A DNA stretch of 64,000 nt from Promicromonospora citrea (GTDB lineage: Bacteria > Actinomycetota > Actinomycetes > Actinomycetales > Cellulomonadaceae), in the NCBI RefSeq assembly GCF_013004695.1, contig NZ_JABEMG010000003.1, positions 24,960 through 88,959 of the forward strand, written 5' to 3'. The notes under the pieces are model-generated. The model was not told where the DNA came from. It saw nothing but the letters and a program-made list of their open reading frames with translations, and did not search any database. The position numbers were made by a program, and so were the translations under genes. Within the stretch, counting starts at the first letter, position 1, and each line of letters begins with the position of its first letter. Positions 1 through 8,327 of this stretch are shown here, piece by piece.

Positions 1-31
1 GGCGAGTGGCGGGGCTGAGCCCGGCTCGCGG

Positions 32-694
32 TCAGAGCCGCAGGTGCGTGTTGGGGCCGAAGTCCTGGCGGAACCGCGGGCCGTCGTGCGCGAGCTCCGC
101 AGCGAAGTCGGTCGCCCAGCCGCTGTAGGGCTCCATGGCGAGCGACTCGTTGGAGAACCGGCGGTCGTCGGTGATCTCCGTGACGCAGAAGTCCGGGATC
201 TGCAGGCCCGTGACCGGGCCGGAGCGTTCGCACTCCGCGACGACCAGCGGGTGGTTGGCGCCGCCGAACACGTCGATCGACCAGCCGTCCGCGCCGAGCC
301 AGGCCGCGTACCGGACCTTGACGACCGGGGCGCCGCCCCGGCGCACCAGCTCCACGCCGACGGTGGGGTCGAGCTCGCGCTCGGCCTCGTACCGGGTGCC
401 ACCGATCGCGGGTCCCTTGACGGTCACGGCCGCGAAGTCGATCGCGTCGGCGTGGGCGCGCAGCAGCTCGGCGGGGTCGGTGCCGGCGGTGAGGTCGGCG
501 TCGACGTCCCCAGCCTGGACGCGCACCCGGAGGGCGTACCCGCCGTCGGCGAGGAAGTAGTTCTGCACGATGAGGGCGGGCGCGTCCCGCAGCTCCGCCG
601 GGAGGTCGCGCACGAAGAACCGGCGCTCGAACTCGAAGTCGGCGTAGCCGCGGTCGGGTTCGGTCGGTCCGGGTTCGTAACGGTCGTCGGTCAT
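32..694 (-). CDS. CYTH-like domain protein
   Basis: A 220-residue soluble protein. Near the N-terminus it has a phenylalanine/glutamate-rich strand (FEFERRFFV) resembling the alternating-Glu ExExK/R motif of CYTH/triphosphate-tunnel proteins. Alternating charged strands follow, including KGPAIGGTRYEAERELD and a VVKVRYAAW-WSIDVFGG segment, as in a beta tunnel. CYTH proteins act on triphosphates or bind polyphosphate or nucleotides with divalent metal; the substrate here cannot be told. An ATG at 692-694 was chosen because the open frame further upstream has no start context and reads into low-complexity sequence. It is the last gene of a minus-strand run after the STM3941-like and cupin genes (58 bp and 26 bp gaps), so co-transcription is likely. 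The fold is inferred from pattern only. Confidence 0.75.
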   Translation of the reverse strand: MTDDRYEPGPTEPDRGYADFEFERRFFVRDLPAELRDAPALIVQNYFLADGGYALRVRVQAGDVDADLTAGTDPAELLRAHADAIDFAAVTVKGPAIGGTRYEAERELDPTVGVELVRRGGAPVVKVRYAAWLGADGWSIDVFGGANHPLVVAECERSGPVTGLQIPDFCVTEITDDRRFSNESLAMEPYSGWATDFAAELAHDGPRFRQDFGPNTHLRL

Positions 695-752
695 GAGACC
701 CCTCGCCGTGCTCGGTGCGCGGTGCCGCGTGCTCGCGGATGACGCAAGAAGT

Positions 753-1313
753 CTACGCAACCGGTGCGGCGTCGGGGGAGGGGCCCGTGGTGAACTGCGA
801 CAACGCCTCCGACAGCCGCTCGGGACTCGTCGCGATGCTGCCCGGCTTGAGCACGACGGGCGTGCCGACGAGGGCTGCGTGCGCCGACGCCGCGACCTTC
901 CGCACGACCGTGCGCTGCCGCGTGACCACGGCGCGCGGGTCGGCGACGTCGACCGCGAGCACCCTCCGGAACAGCAGGCGCGCCTCGCGCACGCCCGTGA
1001 CCTCGGTCCAGAGCACCTGCTCGACGCCGAGGTTGGGCAGCCAGTCGACGAGACCGTCGCGGTCCAGCGTGAGCACGGGCCAGGTCGGCAGCAGCAGGCG
1101 CCGGAGCACGAGCAGGCCGAGGCCGGTGAAGACGAGGACGCCGATCGCGCCCAGGGAGACGACCGCCAGGGCGGCGCGCGAGCCGCTCGTCTGCGCGACG
1201 CCGAAGCCGAGCCACGCCACGGCCGCGCACAGGGCGACCAGGGCGAGCGTGCCGAGCGCGAGCACGACGACGTGCGCGCGGGAGGGGTAGAAGTCCACGG
1301 ACTGGTCGGGCAT
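753..1313 (-). CDS. STM3941-like small membrane protein
   Basis: A 186-residue protein with two hydrophobic segments near the N-terminus (about residues 13-35 and 45-70), followed by a cytoplasmic domain containing PVLTLDRDGLVDW and a basic RLLFRRVLAVDVADPRAVV stretch. This two-helix plus PH-like layout matches the poorly characterised STM3941 family; no enzymatic motif is seen. The ATG at 1311-1313 is preceded on the minus strand by a 26-bp gap to the cupin gene stop, suggesting one transcript. Function unknown. The alternative is a generic PH-domain membrane protein. Confidence 0.7.
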   Translation of the reverse strand: MPDQSVDFYPSRAHVVVLALGTLALVALCAAVAWLGFGVAQTSGSRAALAVVSLGAIGVLVFTGLGLLVLRRLLLPTWPVLTLDRDGLVDWLPNLGVEQVLWTEVTGVREARLLFRRVLAVDVADPRAVVTRQRTVVRKVAASAHAALVGTPVVLKPGSIATSPERLSEALSQFTTGPSPDAAPVA

Positions 1314-1339
1314 ACCGGGACACTAGCCGCGAGGCGGAC

Positions 1340-1693
1340 CTACCGGAAGCCGGTGACCACCTTGTCGTCGCCCGCCGGCCCGCGGACGGTCAGGCCGCGC
1401 GCGGGCCGGCGGACGGCGACGAGCGCGTGGGGGACACCGGCGGCGACCGTGACGGCCTCGCCCGCGGGCACGACGACCGGGACGCCGTCGACCTCGAGCT
1501 CGACCGCGCCCTCCAGGACGACGTACACCTCGTCGCTGTCGCGGTGGAAGTGGGTCACGTCGTCGGCGAACGGCTCGTCGACGCGCCAGTGCAGGACCTG
1601 GAGCCGGTCGGAGGGGAGACCGTCGTCGGTGGGCGGGTGAGGCGCGGCGATCACCGTGAGGCGGCCGTCGAGGGAGATCCGGCGGAACGACAT
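1340..1693 (-). CDS. Cupin domain protein
   Basis: A 117-residue single-domain cupin. The first cupin motif is visible as THFHRDSDEVYVVLEGAVEL (His-His-Glu metal ligands) and the second as PAGEAVTVAAGVPHALVAV with the conserved His. Proteins of this size are small metal-binding barrels acting as isomerases, dioxygenases or sugar-binding domains; the substrate is not inferable. The ATG at 1691-1693 gives the standard cupin length; a longer in-frame reading upstream runs through the tRNA region and is not credible. It appears to be the first gene of the cupin, STM3941-like and CYTH-like transcription unit. Confidence 0.8.
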   Translation of the reverse strand: MSFRRISLDGRLTVIAAPHPPTDDGLPSDRLQVLHWRVDEPFADDVTHFHRDSDEVYVVLEGAVELEVDGVPVVVPAGEAVTVAAGVPHALVAVRRPARGLTVRGPAGDDKVVTGFR

Positions 1694-2012
1694 CGGGGCA
1701 GTGTGGCAGGTGGGTCGGGCCGCTACCCTCCGGCGGTCATGGCGGCCGTCGGAGAAGAGGATCGGGACGCGCGCCTCATCGCACGTGCAGGTGCGGTGGA
1801 GCGGTTTTTCCGGTCCGTCGGCACGGGGACGTCTCTCGTCGTCGTCGCGGTGGTCTCCTCGCTGACCGTGGGTGTCGCGGTCGGTACGGCCGCGTCCGTG
1901 GTGGTGTGTGCGACCGATCTCGCCGTGGCATCTTCCCTGAGATGTCGCGATGTGTCTGCGAGGATGCGCCGCGACGGGGAACCTGGCGGGGAACGGGCCG
2001 TCTCCCGCGGGC
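1694..2012. other. Intergenic region, no convincing gene
   Basis: About 320 bp between the cupin start and the tRNA terminator. A plus-strand reading of 99 codons from 1739 has one hydrophobic stretch but runs through the terminator stem and ends inside it, so it is not supported. The region probably carries the promoter of the cupin operon. Confidence 0.5.
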
Positions 2013-2053
2013 ACAAGAAAGCCCCCCACCGGACGTGATGCCAGGTGAGGGGC
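2013..2053 (-). terminator. Rho-independent terminator of tRNA-Arg
   Basis: On the minus strand a 10-bp stem (GCCCCTCACC pairing with GGTGGGGGGC, one G-T wobble; arms 2044-2053 and 2021-2030) is followed directly by TTTCTTGT. It lies 4 bp past the tRNA discriminator base and reads in the tRNA direction. Confidence 0.8.
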
Positions 2054-2057
2054 GCTG

Positions 2058-2130
2058 TGCGCCTGAAGGGATTCGAACCCCCGACCTTCTGCTCCGGAGG
2101 CAGACGCTCTATCCACTGAGCTACAGGCGC
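2058..2130 (-). tRNA. tRNA-Arg (CCG)
   Basis: Reading the minus strand, a complete cloverleaf is seen: acceptor stem GCGCCTG / CAGGCGC, D-arm with GCTCAGTGGATAGAGC, anticodon stem TCTGC / GCAGA with loop CTCCGGA (anticodon CCG, reading CGG), T-arm GGGGGTTCGAATCCC, and discriminator A at 2058. No CCA is encoded. It lies back-to-back with argS, whose product charges it. Confidence 0.95.
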
Positions 2131-2404
2131 GAGGCCGAGGTCGGGAGGCAGTGCCCCCGTATCGGCCGAACAGAGACTACCAGGTGGGCGGCACCCTTCG
2201 TGCATCGATACCGTGCACCGCCGAGGTCGGTCACGTCGCTGCAGGTCGTCACAAGCGTGGGCCGACCTACCGACCTCGGCGGAACGGCGAGCAGGGAAGG
2301 GCGGGCTTGCCTCGACGACTTCCACGAGTATCGACGTGGCCGTCCAGGTGCGGGACCTGCGGACCGCGGACGTGGCACCGGTGCGAAAGGTTGGCGCCTG
2401 TGGA

Positions 2405-2447
2405 CAACCGGGGCGGGCCGTCCGAGGCGGCCGATAGAATCGATCCG
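2405..2447 (+). promoter_or_regulatory. Promoter of argS, leaderless-looking
   Basis: TAGAAT at 2435-2440 is a good -10 hexamer. It ends six bases before the GTG of argS at 2447, so transcription would begin at or next to the start codon. No Shine-Dalgarno sequence precedes the GTG. The -35 is not clear. Confidence 0.6.
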
Positions 2448-4108
2448 TGACCCCCACCGAGCTCTCCGAAGCGCTGAGCGCTGCCCTAGCCGCGGCCGTT
2501 GCCGACGGCACACTCGCCCTGCCCGCCGACGCCGTCCCGGCCTCGGTCCACGTGGAGCGACCCCGGCAGCGAGAGCACGGGGACTGGGCCACCAACGTGG
2601 CCCTCCAGCTCGCGAAGAAGGCGGGCACGACGCCGCGCGCGCTCGCCGAGGACCTGGCAGCGCGCCTCGGTGCGACGCCGGGTATCGCGTCCGTGGACGT
2701 CGCGGGCCCGGGCTTCCTCAACATCACGCTCGACGCCGCGGCAGCGGGCGAGCTGGCCCGCACGATCGTCGAGGCAGGCCCGGCGTACGGCCGGGGCGAC
2801 TCGCTCGCCGGCCAGGTGATCAACCTCGAGTACATCAGCGCCAACCCGACAGGGCCGCTGCACATCGGGCACACCCGCTGGGCCGCGCTGGGCGACTCGC
2901 TGGTGCGCATCCTGCGCGCCGCGGGCGCCGACGTCACGGCCGAGTACTACATCAACGACGCCGGCGCGCAGATGGACCGCTTCGGCGCGTCCGTGCTGGC
3001 GCGTGCGACGGGCGGCGAGGTGCCGGAGGGCGGCTACCGCGGCGAGTACGTCAAGGAGCTGGCCACCAAGGTGCTGGCCGACCGCCCGGACCTGCCCGAG
3101 CTGCCGCACGACGAGGCCGTCGCGGTCGCGCGCGAGGCCGGGTACGCCCACCAGCTCGCCGAGATCCGCGAGGTGCTGGAGAGCTTCGGCGTGCACTTCG
3201 ACGTCTGGTTCTCCGAGCGGGACCTGCACAGCTCCGGTGCGGTGGAGAAGGCCGTCGCGCGCCTGCGCGAGCAGGGCCACGTCTTCGACCAGGACGGCGC
3301 CGTCTGGCTGCGCACCACGGACTTCACGGACGACAAGGACCGCGTGATGATCCGCGCGAACGGCGAGCCCACGTACTTCGCCGCCGACGCCGCCTACTAC
3401 CTGTCCAAGAAGGACCGCGGGTTCCCCGGCAAGATCTACCTGCTCGGCGCCGACCACCACGGCTACATCAACCGCCTCAAGGCCATCGCGGCCTGCGCGG
3501 GCGACGACCCGGAGACGAACATCGAGGTGCTCATCGGGCAGCTCGTCAACGTCGGCGGGGCCAAGCTGTCCAAGCGCGCGGGCAACATCATCGAGCTGCG
3601 CGACCTCGTCGAGTGGATCGGTCGGGACGCCGTGCGCTACTCCCTGTCCCGCTACCCCGCGGACACGCCGCTGGAGCTGCAGGGCGAGGACATGATCAAG
3701 CAGTCCAACGACAACCCGGTCTTCTACGTCCAGTACGCGCACAGCCGCACGGTCCAGATCGGGGCCAAGGCCGTCGAGCGCGGCGTGCGGCGCGCGGACG
3801 GGTTCGACCCGGCCCAGCTCTCGAACGCCTCCGAGGCGGCGCTGCTCGGCCGCCTCACCGAGTTCCCGCGGATCGTGGCGCAGGCCGCCGAACTGCGCGA
3901 GCCGCACCGCGTGGCCCGCTACCTCGAGGCCCTCGCCGGCGACTTCCACGCCTGGTACAACGACGAGGCCAAGCTGCGCGTCACGCCGTACCCCGACGAG
4001 GAGGTCACCGACGCGCACCGCGCCCGCCTGTGGCTCAACGACGCCGTCCGCACGGTCCTGGCCAACGGCCTCGACCTGCTCGGCGTGAGCGCGCCGGAGC
4101 GGATGTGA
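2447..4108 (+). CDS. argS: Arginine--tRNA ligase
   Basis: Arginyl-tRNA synthetase, 553 residues, class I; charges tRNA-Arg with arginine using ATP in the cytoplasm. An N-terminal Add-1 tRNA-recognition domain is followed by the catalytic core with NPTGPLHIGHTRW (HIGH signature, about residue 138). The KMSKS-equivalent loop reads KLSKRAGN near residue 368, and a helical DALR anticodon-binding domain ends the protein (HRARLWLNDAVRTVLANGLDLLGV). The GTG at 2447 follows a -10 box without a ribosome-binding site. The stop overlaps the lysA start (GTGA), so the two are translationally coupled, the common actinobacterial argS-lysA arrangement. Confidence 0.97.
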   Translation: MTPTELSEALSAALAAAVADGTLALPADAVPASVHVERPRQREHGDWATNVALQLAKKAGTTPRALAEDLAARLGATPGIASVDVAGPGFLNITLDAAAAGELARTIVEAGPAYGRGDSLAGQVINLEYISANPTGPLHIGHTRWAALGDSLVRILRAAGADVTAEYYINDAGAQMDRFGASVLARATGGEVPEGGYRGEYVKELATKVLADRPDLPELPHDEAVAVAREAGYAHQLAEIREVLESFGVHFDVWFSERDLHSSGAVEKAVARLREQGHVFDQDGAVWLRTTDFTDDKDRVMIRANGEPTYFAADAAYYLSKKDRGFPGKIYLLGADHHGYINRLKAIAACAGDDPETNIEVLIGQLVNVGGAKLSKRAGNIIELRDLVEWIGRDAVRYSLSRYPADTPLELQGEDMIKQSNDNPVFYVQYAHSRTVQIGAKAVERGVRRADGFDPAQLSNASEAALLGRLTEFPRIVAQAAELREPHRVARYLEALAGDFHAWYNDEAKLRVTPYPDEEVTDAHRARLWLNDAVRTVLANGLDLLGVSAPERM

Positions 4109-5463
4109 CGGGCGCGCCCTGGTCGAGCGGCGTCGAGCGGGGCGCCGCGGGCGCCCTGACGGTCGCAGGCGTCGACGTGCGCGACCTCGCCGCGGAGCAC
4201 GGCACCCCCGCCTACGTGCTCGACGAGGCGGACTTCCGCCGTCGGGCACGGGCGTACCGGACCGCTTTCGAGGCGGCGTTCGGCGCCGTCGGCACCGGCG
4301 TCGACGTGTACTACGCGGGCAAGGCGCTGCTCACGGTCGCCGTCGCGCGGTGGGCGCGCGAGGAGGGCCTGCGCGTCGACACCGCGTCGGGCGGCGAGCT
4401 CGCCGTCGCGCTGCGCGCCCAGGTGCCCGGGGCCGAGATCGGCCTGCACGGCAACAACAAGTCCGACGCCGAGATCCTGCGTGCCCTCGACGCCGGCGTG
4501 GGCCGCATCATCGTGGACTCGCTGGTCGAGATCGAGCGGGTCGCGCAGCTCGCGGCCGGGCGGGGCGTCGTCGCGCCGGTCATGGTGCGTGTGACGACCG
4601 GCGTGCACGCGGGCGGCCACGAGTACATCGCCACCGCGCACGAGGACCAGAAGTTCGGGCTCTCGGTGAACACGTCGTCCGGGGAGACGAGCCCCGCGAT
4701 GACCGCGCTGCTGGCCGTGCTGGAGCGCCCGGAGCTGCGGCTGCTCGGCATCCACTCCCACATCGGCTCCCAGATCCTCGACCCTGACGGGTTCGAGGCC
4801 GCGGCGAGCGTCGTGCTGCGCCTGCGTGCCGACCTGGCCGAGCGGTCGGGCGTGCTGGTCGACGAGGTGGACCTCGGCGGGGGTTACGGCATCGCGTACC
4901 TGCCGGGCGACGTCGCGCTCGACCCGGAGCGCGTGGCCAAGGACATCGCACAGTCGGTCGCGGGTGTGTGCCAGGAGCTCGGCACCAGCCTGCCGCGGTT
5001 CTCGATCGAGCCGGGCCGGGCGATCGTCGGGCCCGCGGGCCTCACCCTCTACACGGTCGGCACGGTCAAGCCCGTGACGGTCGCGGGCGAGTCCGGCGAC
5101 TTCGTGCGCCTCTACGTCTCGGTGGACGGCGGCATGAGCGACAACATCCGTCCCGCCCTGTACGGCGCGGCGTACCACGCGGAGGTCGTCGGACGGACGT
5201 CGGCCGCCGAGCCGGTCCTCGCGCGGGTGGTGGGCAAGCACTGCGAGTCCGGTGACATCGTCGTGCACGAGGTGCAGCTCCCCGGCGACGTGCGCGCGGG
5301 CGACCTGCTCGCGGTCGCCGCGACGGGTGCCTACGGCCGCTCGATGGCGTCGAACTACAACATGCTGCCCCGTCCGCCGGTGCTCGCGGTGACGGACGGC
5401 GCGGCCCGCGTGCTCGTCCGCCGCGAGACGGAGGACGACCTGCTGGGGCTGGACCAGGGCTGA
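4105..5463 (+). CDS. lysA: Diaminopimelate decarboxylase
   Basis: A PLP-dependent fold-III decarboxylase of 452 residues; converts meso-diaminopimelate to L-lysine in the last step of lysine synthesis. Visible features are the PLP lysine in VYYAGKALLT (about residue 74), HGNNKSDAEI, the HSHIGSQI motif, GGGYGIAY in the phosphate-binding loop, the HCESGD active-site cysteine motif from the partner subunit, and the closing GAYGRSMASNYN with the substrate tyrosine. The GTG at 4105 overlaps the argS stop by four bases. A long open frame extends upstream through argS in another frame, but only the part from 4105 codes. In many actinobacteria hom-thrC-thrB follow; here they do not. Confidence 0.96.
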   Translation: MTGAPWSSGVERGAAGALTVAGVDVRDLAAEHGTPAYVLDEADFRRRARAYRTAFEAAFGAVGTGVDVYYAGKALLTVAVARWAREEGLRVDTASGGELAVALRAQVPGAEIGLHGNNKSDAEILRALDAGVGRIIVDSLVEIERVAQLAAGRGVVAPVMVRVTTGVHAGGHEYIATAHEDQKFGLSVNTSSGETSPAMTALLAVLERPELRLLGIHSHIGSQILDPDGFEAAASVVLRLRADLAERSGVLVDEVDLGGGYGIAYLPGDVALDPERVAKDIAQSVAGVCQELGTSLPRFSIEPGRAIVGPAGLTLYTVGTVKPVTVAGESGDFVRLYVSVDGGMSDNIRPALYGAAYHAEVVGRTSAAEPVLARVVGKHCESGDIVVHEVQLPGDVRAGDLLAVAATGAYGRSMASNYNMLPRPPVLAVTDGAARVLVRRETEDDLLGLDQG

Positions 5464-5470
5464 CCACCGG

Positions 5471-5644
5471 TACAATCGTCGGGCCAGAAAGATTCAGGCT
5501 GGTGTGGTTATTCCAGCCCTCGGTCCTGCCGAGATGAAGTCGCGCCCGCCGGTGCGAACCCGTGGCGTCCCATCCCTCGACGAGGGGCGGCGGCGTCGGT
5601 CCGGATCAGCGGCTGCGCCCGTCGTCCCGGACAAGGAACCGGCG
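5471..5644 (+). promoter_or_regulatory. Promoter and structured leader before DUF2798 gene
   Basis: TACAAT at 5471-5476 could be a -10 box. The following ~165 nt contain two simple hairpins: GGCTGG/CCAGCC (5497-5502 with 5513-5518) and CCCTC/GAGGG (5574-5578 with 5582-5586). The leader could be a real 5' UTR or the remains of a leader that once preceded another gene. Confidence 0.35.
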
Positions 5645-5908
5645 TTGAACAAGCGCATCCTGCTCACCCAGGTCATCATGACCTTCCTCATGGCCACGAC
5701 GATGTCGGGCGTGATGAGCCTGATCTTCACGGGCCCGTCCCTGGAGTGGCTCGCCGCCTGGCCGCGGCAGATCCTCATCGCCTGGCCCATCGCCTTCGTG
5801 GCGACGATGGTCCTCTGGCCCGCCTCCATGGGCCTCGCCGGCGCGATCCTCCGCCCGCGGGCCGAGACCGCGCCCGCGGAGGCACCGCGGGCGGACGAGG
5901 CGGCCTAG
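5645..5908 (+). CDS. DUF2798 family membrane protein
   Basis: An 87-residue protein with two transmembrane helices: about 8-30 (QVIMTFLMATTMSGVMSLIF) and 40-65 (WPRQILIAWPIAFVATMVLW). The serine/methionine-rich first helix and the AWPIAF second helix match DUF2798, a family of unknown function. The TTG at 5645 was chosen because AAGGA lies about seven bases upstream and it gives the usual length; an in-frame ATG at 5534 and GTG at 5504 would add a low-complexity N-terminus. The stop codon TAG lies right at the edge of the decayed IS5-family element, so the last residues may have been altered by that insertion. Confidence 0.6.
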   Translation: MNKRILLTQVIMTFLMATTMSGVMSLIFTGPSLEWLAAWPRQILIAWPIAFVATMVLWPASMGLAGAILRPRAETAPAEAPRADEAA

Positions 5909-6808
5909 GCCGTGTGCGGCGAATCGCGGAGCCGGAGGATGATCGTGGCGATGGCCAGTACCGAGCGGAAGTAGGCGGCTCGTTTGGTAAAGCGTGTGGC
6001 CAGAGCACGGAACTGCTGGGGCCGGTAGAAGCACCGCTCCACGATGTCGCGTCCCGGGTAGGCCTCGGCGTCGAACACCGGCGGGCGCCCGCCGCGGTTA
6101 CCACGGCGCAGCCGATGGGCCGCGTGGTCCTTTTCTCCGGGCTGACCAGCGTGATGCGACGCTAGCGCAGCGCACGACGGTAGACGGGCTGGAGTAGGCC
6201 TTGTCCGCCAGCACCCGGTCCGGCCTCTGACGAGGCCGGCCGGGCCCGTCCCGCTTGACCGAGACCTGGTCCAGCAGCGGCAGCAGCTGGGGGTCGTCCC
6301 CGGCCTGCCCGGGCGTGAGGATCACGCTCATCGGCAACCCACGCCCGTCGACCGTGAGGTGGATTTGGAGGTCAGGCAGCCCCGGGACCTGCCGAGCGGT
6401 TCATCAGCGACCGCGAGGCCCTCGATCCACCCGGTCTTGCTGCCCTTTTTTCCGGGCTCCCGCCGCATCGTGGTGGGCCGGACGTTGGTCGAGTCGACCG
6501 GGAACGTCCACCCCACGACTCCGACAGAGTCGTCCTTGACAATCACGCGGTCCAGGATCTGCTCCCAGGTGCCGTCCTTCGTCCAGACCCGCAGACGTTC
6601 GTGCAGCGTCTTCCACGGCCCGCCACGGCGCACCGGTCCGCAACCGCCCCAAGATCCCGTTGATCACTCGCCGGTGATCCCGCCACCTGCCACCCCGACG
6701 ACCATCCGCCGAAGGCAGCAACGGCTCGATCCGCGCCCAGGCCGCATCCGTCAGCTCACCAGGCCCAACACCCACACCCGGACATTGCCAACGCTGTGAC
6801 CAGGCCAT
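5905..6808 (-). pseudogene. Decayed IS5-family transposase
   Basis: The minus strand carries a complete but broken IS5-family (IS427-like) transposase. The N-terminal part has ELTDAAWARIEPLLPSADG and VINGILGRLRTGAPWR. A frame change near 6625 leads to WTKDGTWEQILDRVIVKDDS and VDSTNVRP (first catalytic Asp). A second change near 6365 leads to LTPGQAGDDPQLLPLLDQV and RPDRVLADKAYS (second Asp). A third near 6175, with an in-frame TAG close by, leads to RGGRPPVFDAEAY and RDIVERCF (catalytic Glu). At least three disruptions make it non-functional. Inverted repeats could not be defined with confidence. It abuts the DUF2798 stop codon. Confidence 0.85.
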
Positions 6809-7211
6809 TCACAGGACATGCCTGAGGGCTGTCCGGCAGTGCCCCAGCCGCAACTCCCGTGGCCTCCGGTCGGATGCTGGCGGATCGGGCGACGTGCGCG
6901 ACCGTCATAGGGCCGTCCTGTACGCCCAGGCGGAGGGGCATCGGCCGATGTCCGGTGAACTGAGCGACGTGCTGGCTCGGAGTCGCCGTGTCTCGCACCC
7001 TGCGTGGGTCGCGGCCTGCTCAACGGCGGCGGAGTCGTGCCTGAGTGCAAGCGGACCAGTACGCACGCCCGAGACGCGGGTGGCCGGTATCGACCGTGGG
7101 CGACAGGTCGCAAGGACGACTGCGGCGACGTTCGGACTCACGGTAGCGACGATCCGCGACTCGGACGCGGGCGCACCAGGGGGCGGTCTCAGCGAGCCGC
7201 GCGACGACGCA
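6809..7211. other. Intergenic region between IS remnants
   Basis: About 400 bp with no convincing coding sequence. A 113-codon plus-strand reading (6894-7235) lacks domain features, a ribosome-binding site and the high GC3 of real genes here. Probably the outer part of the IS5-type element and old insertion debris. Confidence 0.5.
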
Positions 7212-7212
7212 G

Positions 7213-7446
7213 TTGAGTCCCTGATAGTGGTGTAGCGCGGTCGCCGGGTGCGTCGTCTTCGACGTGACGTAGTGCGGCCACCGCGTGATCCTTCGAGTGA
7301 ACCTTCCACAGCACTCTCGAACGGAAACATCACGATGACCGCACCCCATATTGTTGACCCTGCCGGTCTGCTTGGCGAGGCTCTGGCGGAGGCCTCCCCG
7401 GACCTGATGCGTGACCTGCTGCAGACGATGATCAACGCCCTGCTGT
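7213..7446 (+). mobile_element. IS256-family element, left-end fragment
   Basis: The stretch AGTCCCTGATAGTGGTGTAG at about 7215-7234 resembles an IS256-type terminal repeat. About 100 bp later an IS256 transposase start appears at 7335. The element is cut at 7446 by an IS3-family element, and no right half is present in the window. Confidence 0.5.
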
Positions 7447-7448
7447 GA
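7335..7448 (+). pseudogene. IS256-family (Mutator) transposase, N-terminal stub
   Basis: Thirty-seven codons from the ATG at 7335 (MTAPHIVDPAGLLGEALAEA then SPDLMRDLLQTMINALL) match the start of actinobacterial IS256/Mutator transposases, which are normally about 400 residues. The frame is closed by TGA at 7446-7448, whose bases belong to the terminal repeat of the next IS3-family element. This is a clear case of disruption by insertion. Confidence 0.8.
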
Positions 7449-7973
7449 ACCGCCCCGGGTTCGGTGGAGAGCTCACTGGTTGACAGTTGCTGGCTCTCCG
7501 GCCGGGGCTTGAGCGTAGTAGATCTCCTCGACGGCGGCGGGGGTGCGGTAGTCGAGGGTGGAATGGACGCGGCGGTTGTTGAACCACTCGACCCACTCGG
7601 CGGTGGCGAACTCGACGTCGGCGAGCGTCTTCCACGCGCCGAGGTGAAAGACGGTGGTGTCGATGCACTCGGCCTTGAACAGGCCCACGATCGTCTCCAT
7701 CAGGGCGTTGTCGTAGGCGTCGCCGACGGTCCCGACCGACGGGGTCAGACCTTCCAGCGCGAGTCGTTCGACGTAGCGCACGCTGACGTACTGGGACCCG
7801 GCATCCGAGTGGTGGATGACACCGCCGGTGATCGGGCGGCCCTGGTGAGCCCGGGCCCAGGTCCCCATCCGCAGCGCGGCCAGGACCAGGTCGGTGTGCT
7901 TGGTGCGTGCGGCGTGCCAGCCCACGATGCGCTGGGCGAAGACGTCCACGACGAACGCGACGTAGACGAACCC
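7446..7973 (-). mobile_element. IS3-family element remnant (first copy)
   Basis: One end survives at 7446 (TGAACCGCCCCGGGTTCGGT), of the TG...CA type used by IS3 elements. The other side is cut at 7973 by the terminal repeat of a second, different IS3-family element, so orfA and the first half of orfB are missing. Confidence 0.8.
7473..7973 (-). pseudogene. IS3-family transposase OrfB, C-terminal fragment
   Basis: A 166-residue fragment of the rve-type integrase domain. It begins with GFVYVAFVVDVFAQRIVGW just after the missing first catalytic Asp (normally in a DLTYV motif), keeps the second Asp in VIHHSDAGSQYVSVRY and the Glu in YDNALMETIVGLFKAE, and ends with WFNNRRVHSTLDYRTPAAVE. The N-terminal half was lost where the intact IS3-family element begins, so it cannot be active. 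Confidence 0.85.
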
Positions 7974-8042
7974 GGGACTGCCCCAGGAACGGTTGACATC
8001 TGATCTGTACCGGCCTGAGGTCGGTGCTGGAAGGATGTCGTT

Positions 8043-8327
8043 GTGCCCAAGCCTTACCCACCCGAGTTTCGTCGCGACGTGATCGCGGTCGCCCGTCAGG
8101 GACAGACGCCGATCGCCCAGGTCGCCAAGGACTTCGGGATCACCGAGTCGTGCCTGCGCCGCTGGTTAAAGGCCGCGCAGGTCGAGGACGGGGACCGTCC
8201 CGGCGTCACGGCCAAGGAGTCCGAAGAGCTGCGTGAGCTGCGTAAGCGCACCCGGTTGCTGGAGCAGGAGAACGAGATCCTGCGCAGGGCGGCGGCGTAC
8301 TTCGCCAAAGAGATCTCCCCAAAATGA
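8043..8327 (+). CDS. IS3-family transposase OrfA
   Basis: A 94-residue DNA-binding subunit. The N-terminus (YPPEFRRDVIAVARQGQTPI then AQVAKDFGITESCLRRW) is a helix-turn-helix, followed by a leucine-zipper-like helix (ELRELRKRTRLLEQENEILR). It recognises the terminal repeats and joins OrfB to form the transposase. The GTG start at 8043 follows GGAAGGATG-type purine-rich sequence. The stop overlaps the orfB ATG (ATGA at 8324-8327) next to an AAAA run, where IS3 elements commonly use -1 frameshifting or coupling. Confidence 0.9.
   Translation: MPKPYPPEFRRDVIAVARQGQTPIAQVAKDFGITESCLRRWLKAAQVEDGDRPGVTAKESEELRELRKRTRLLEQENEILRRAAAYFAKEISPK

Noticed and set aside
1739..2038. A 99-codon plus-strand reading with one hydrophobic stretch
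   Set aside because: It overlaps the tRNA terminator, has no ribosome-binding site or family match, and shows weaker third-position bias toward its end.
1906..4104. Very long plus-strand open frame running into lysA
   Set aside because: It covers the tRNA and argS in another frame and encodes only Arg/Ala/Pro-rich sequence; the real gene starts at 4105.
6894..7235. A 113-codon plus-strand reading between IS remnants
   Set aside because: No start signal, no domain, and composition unlike real genes here.
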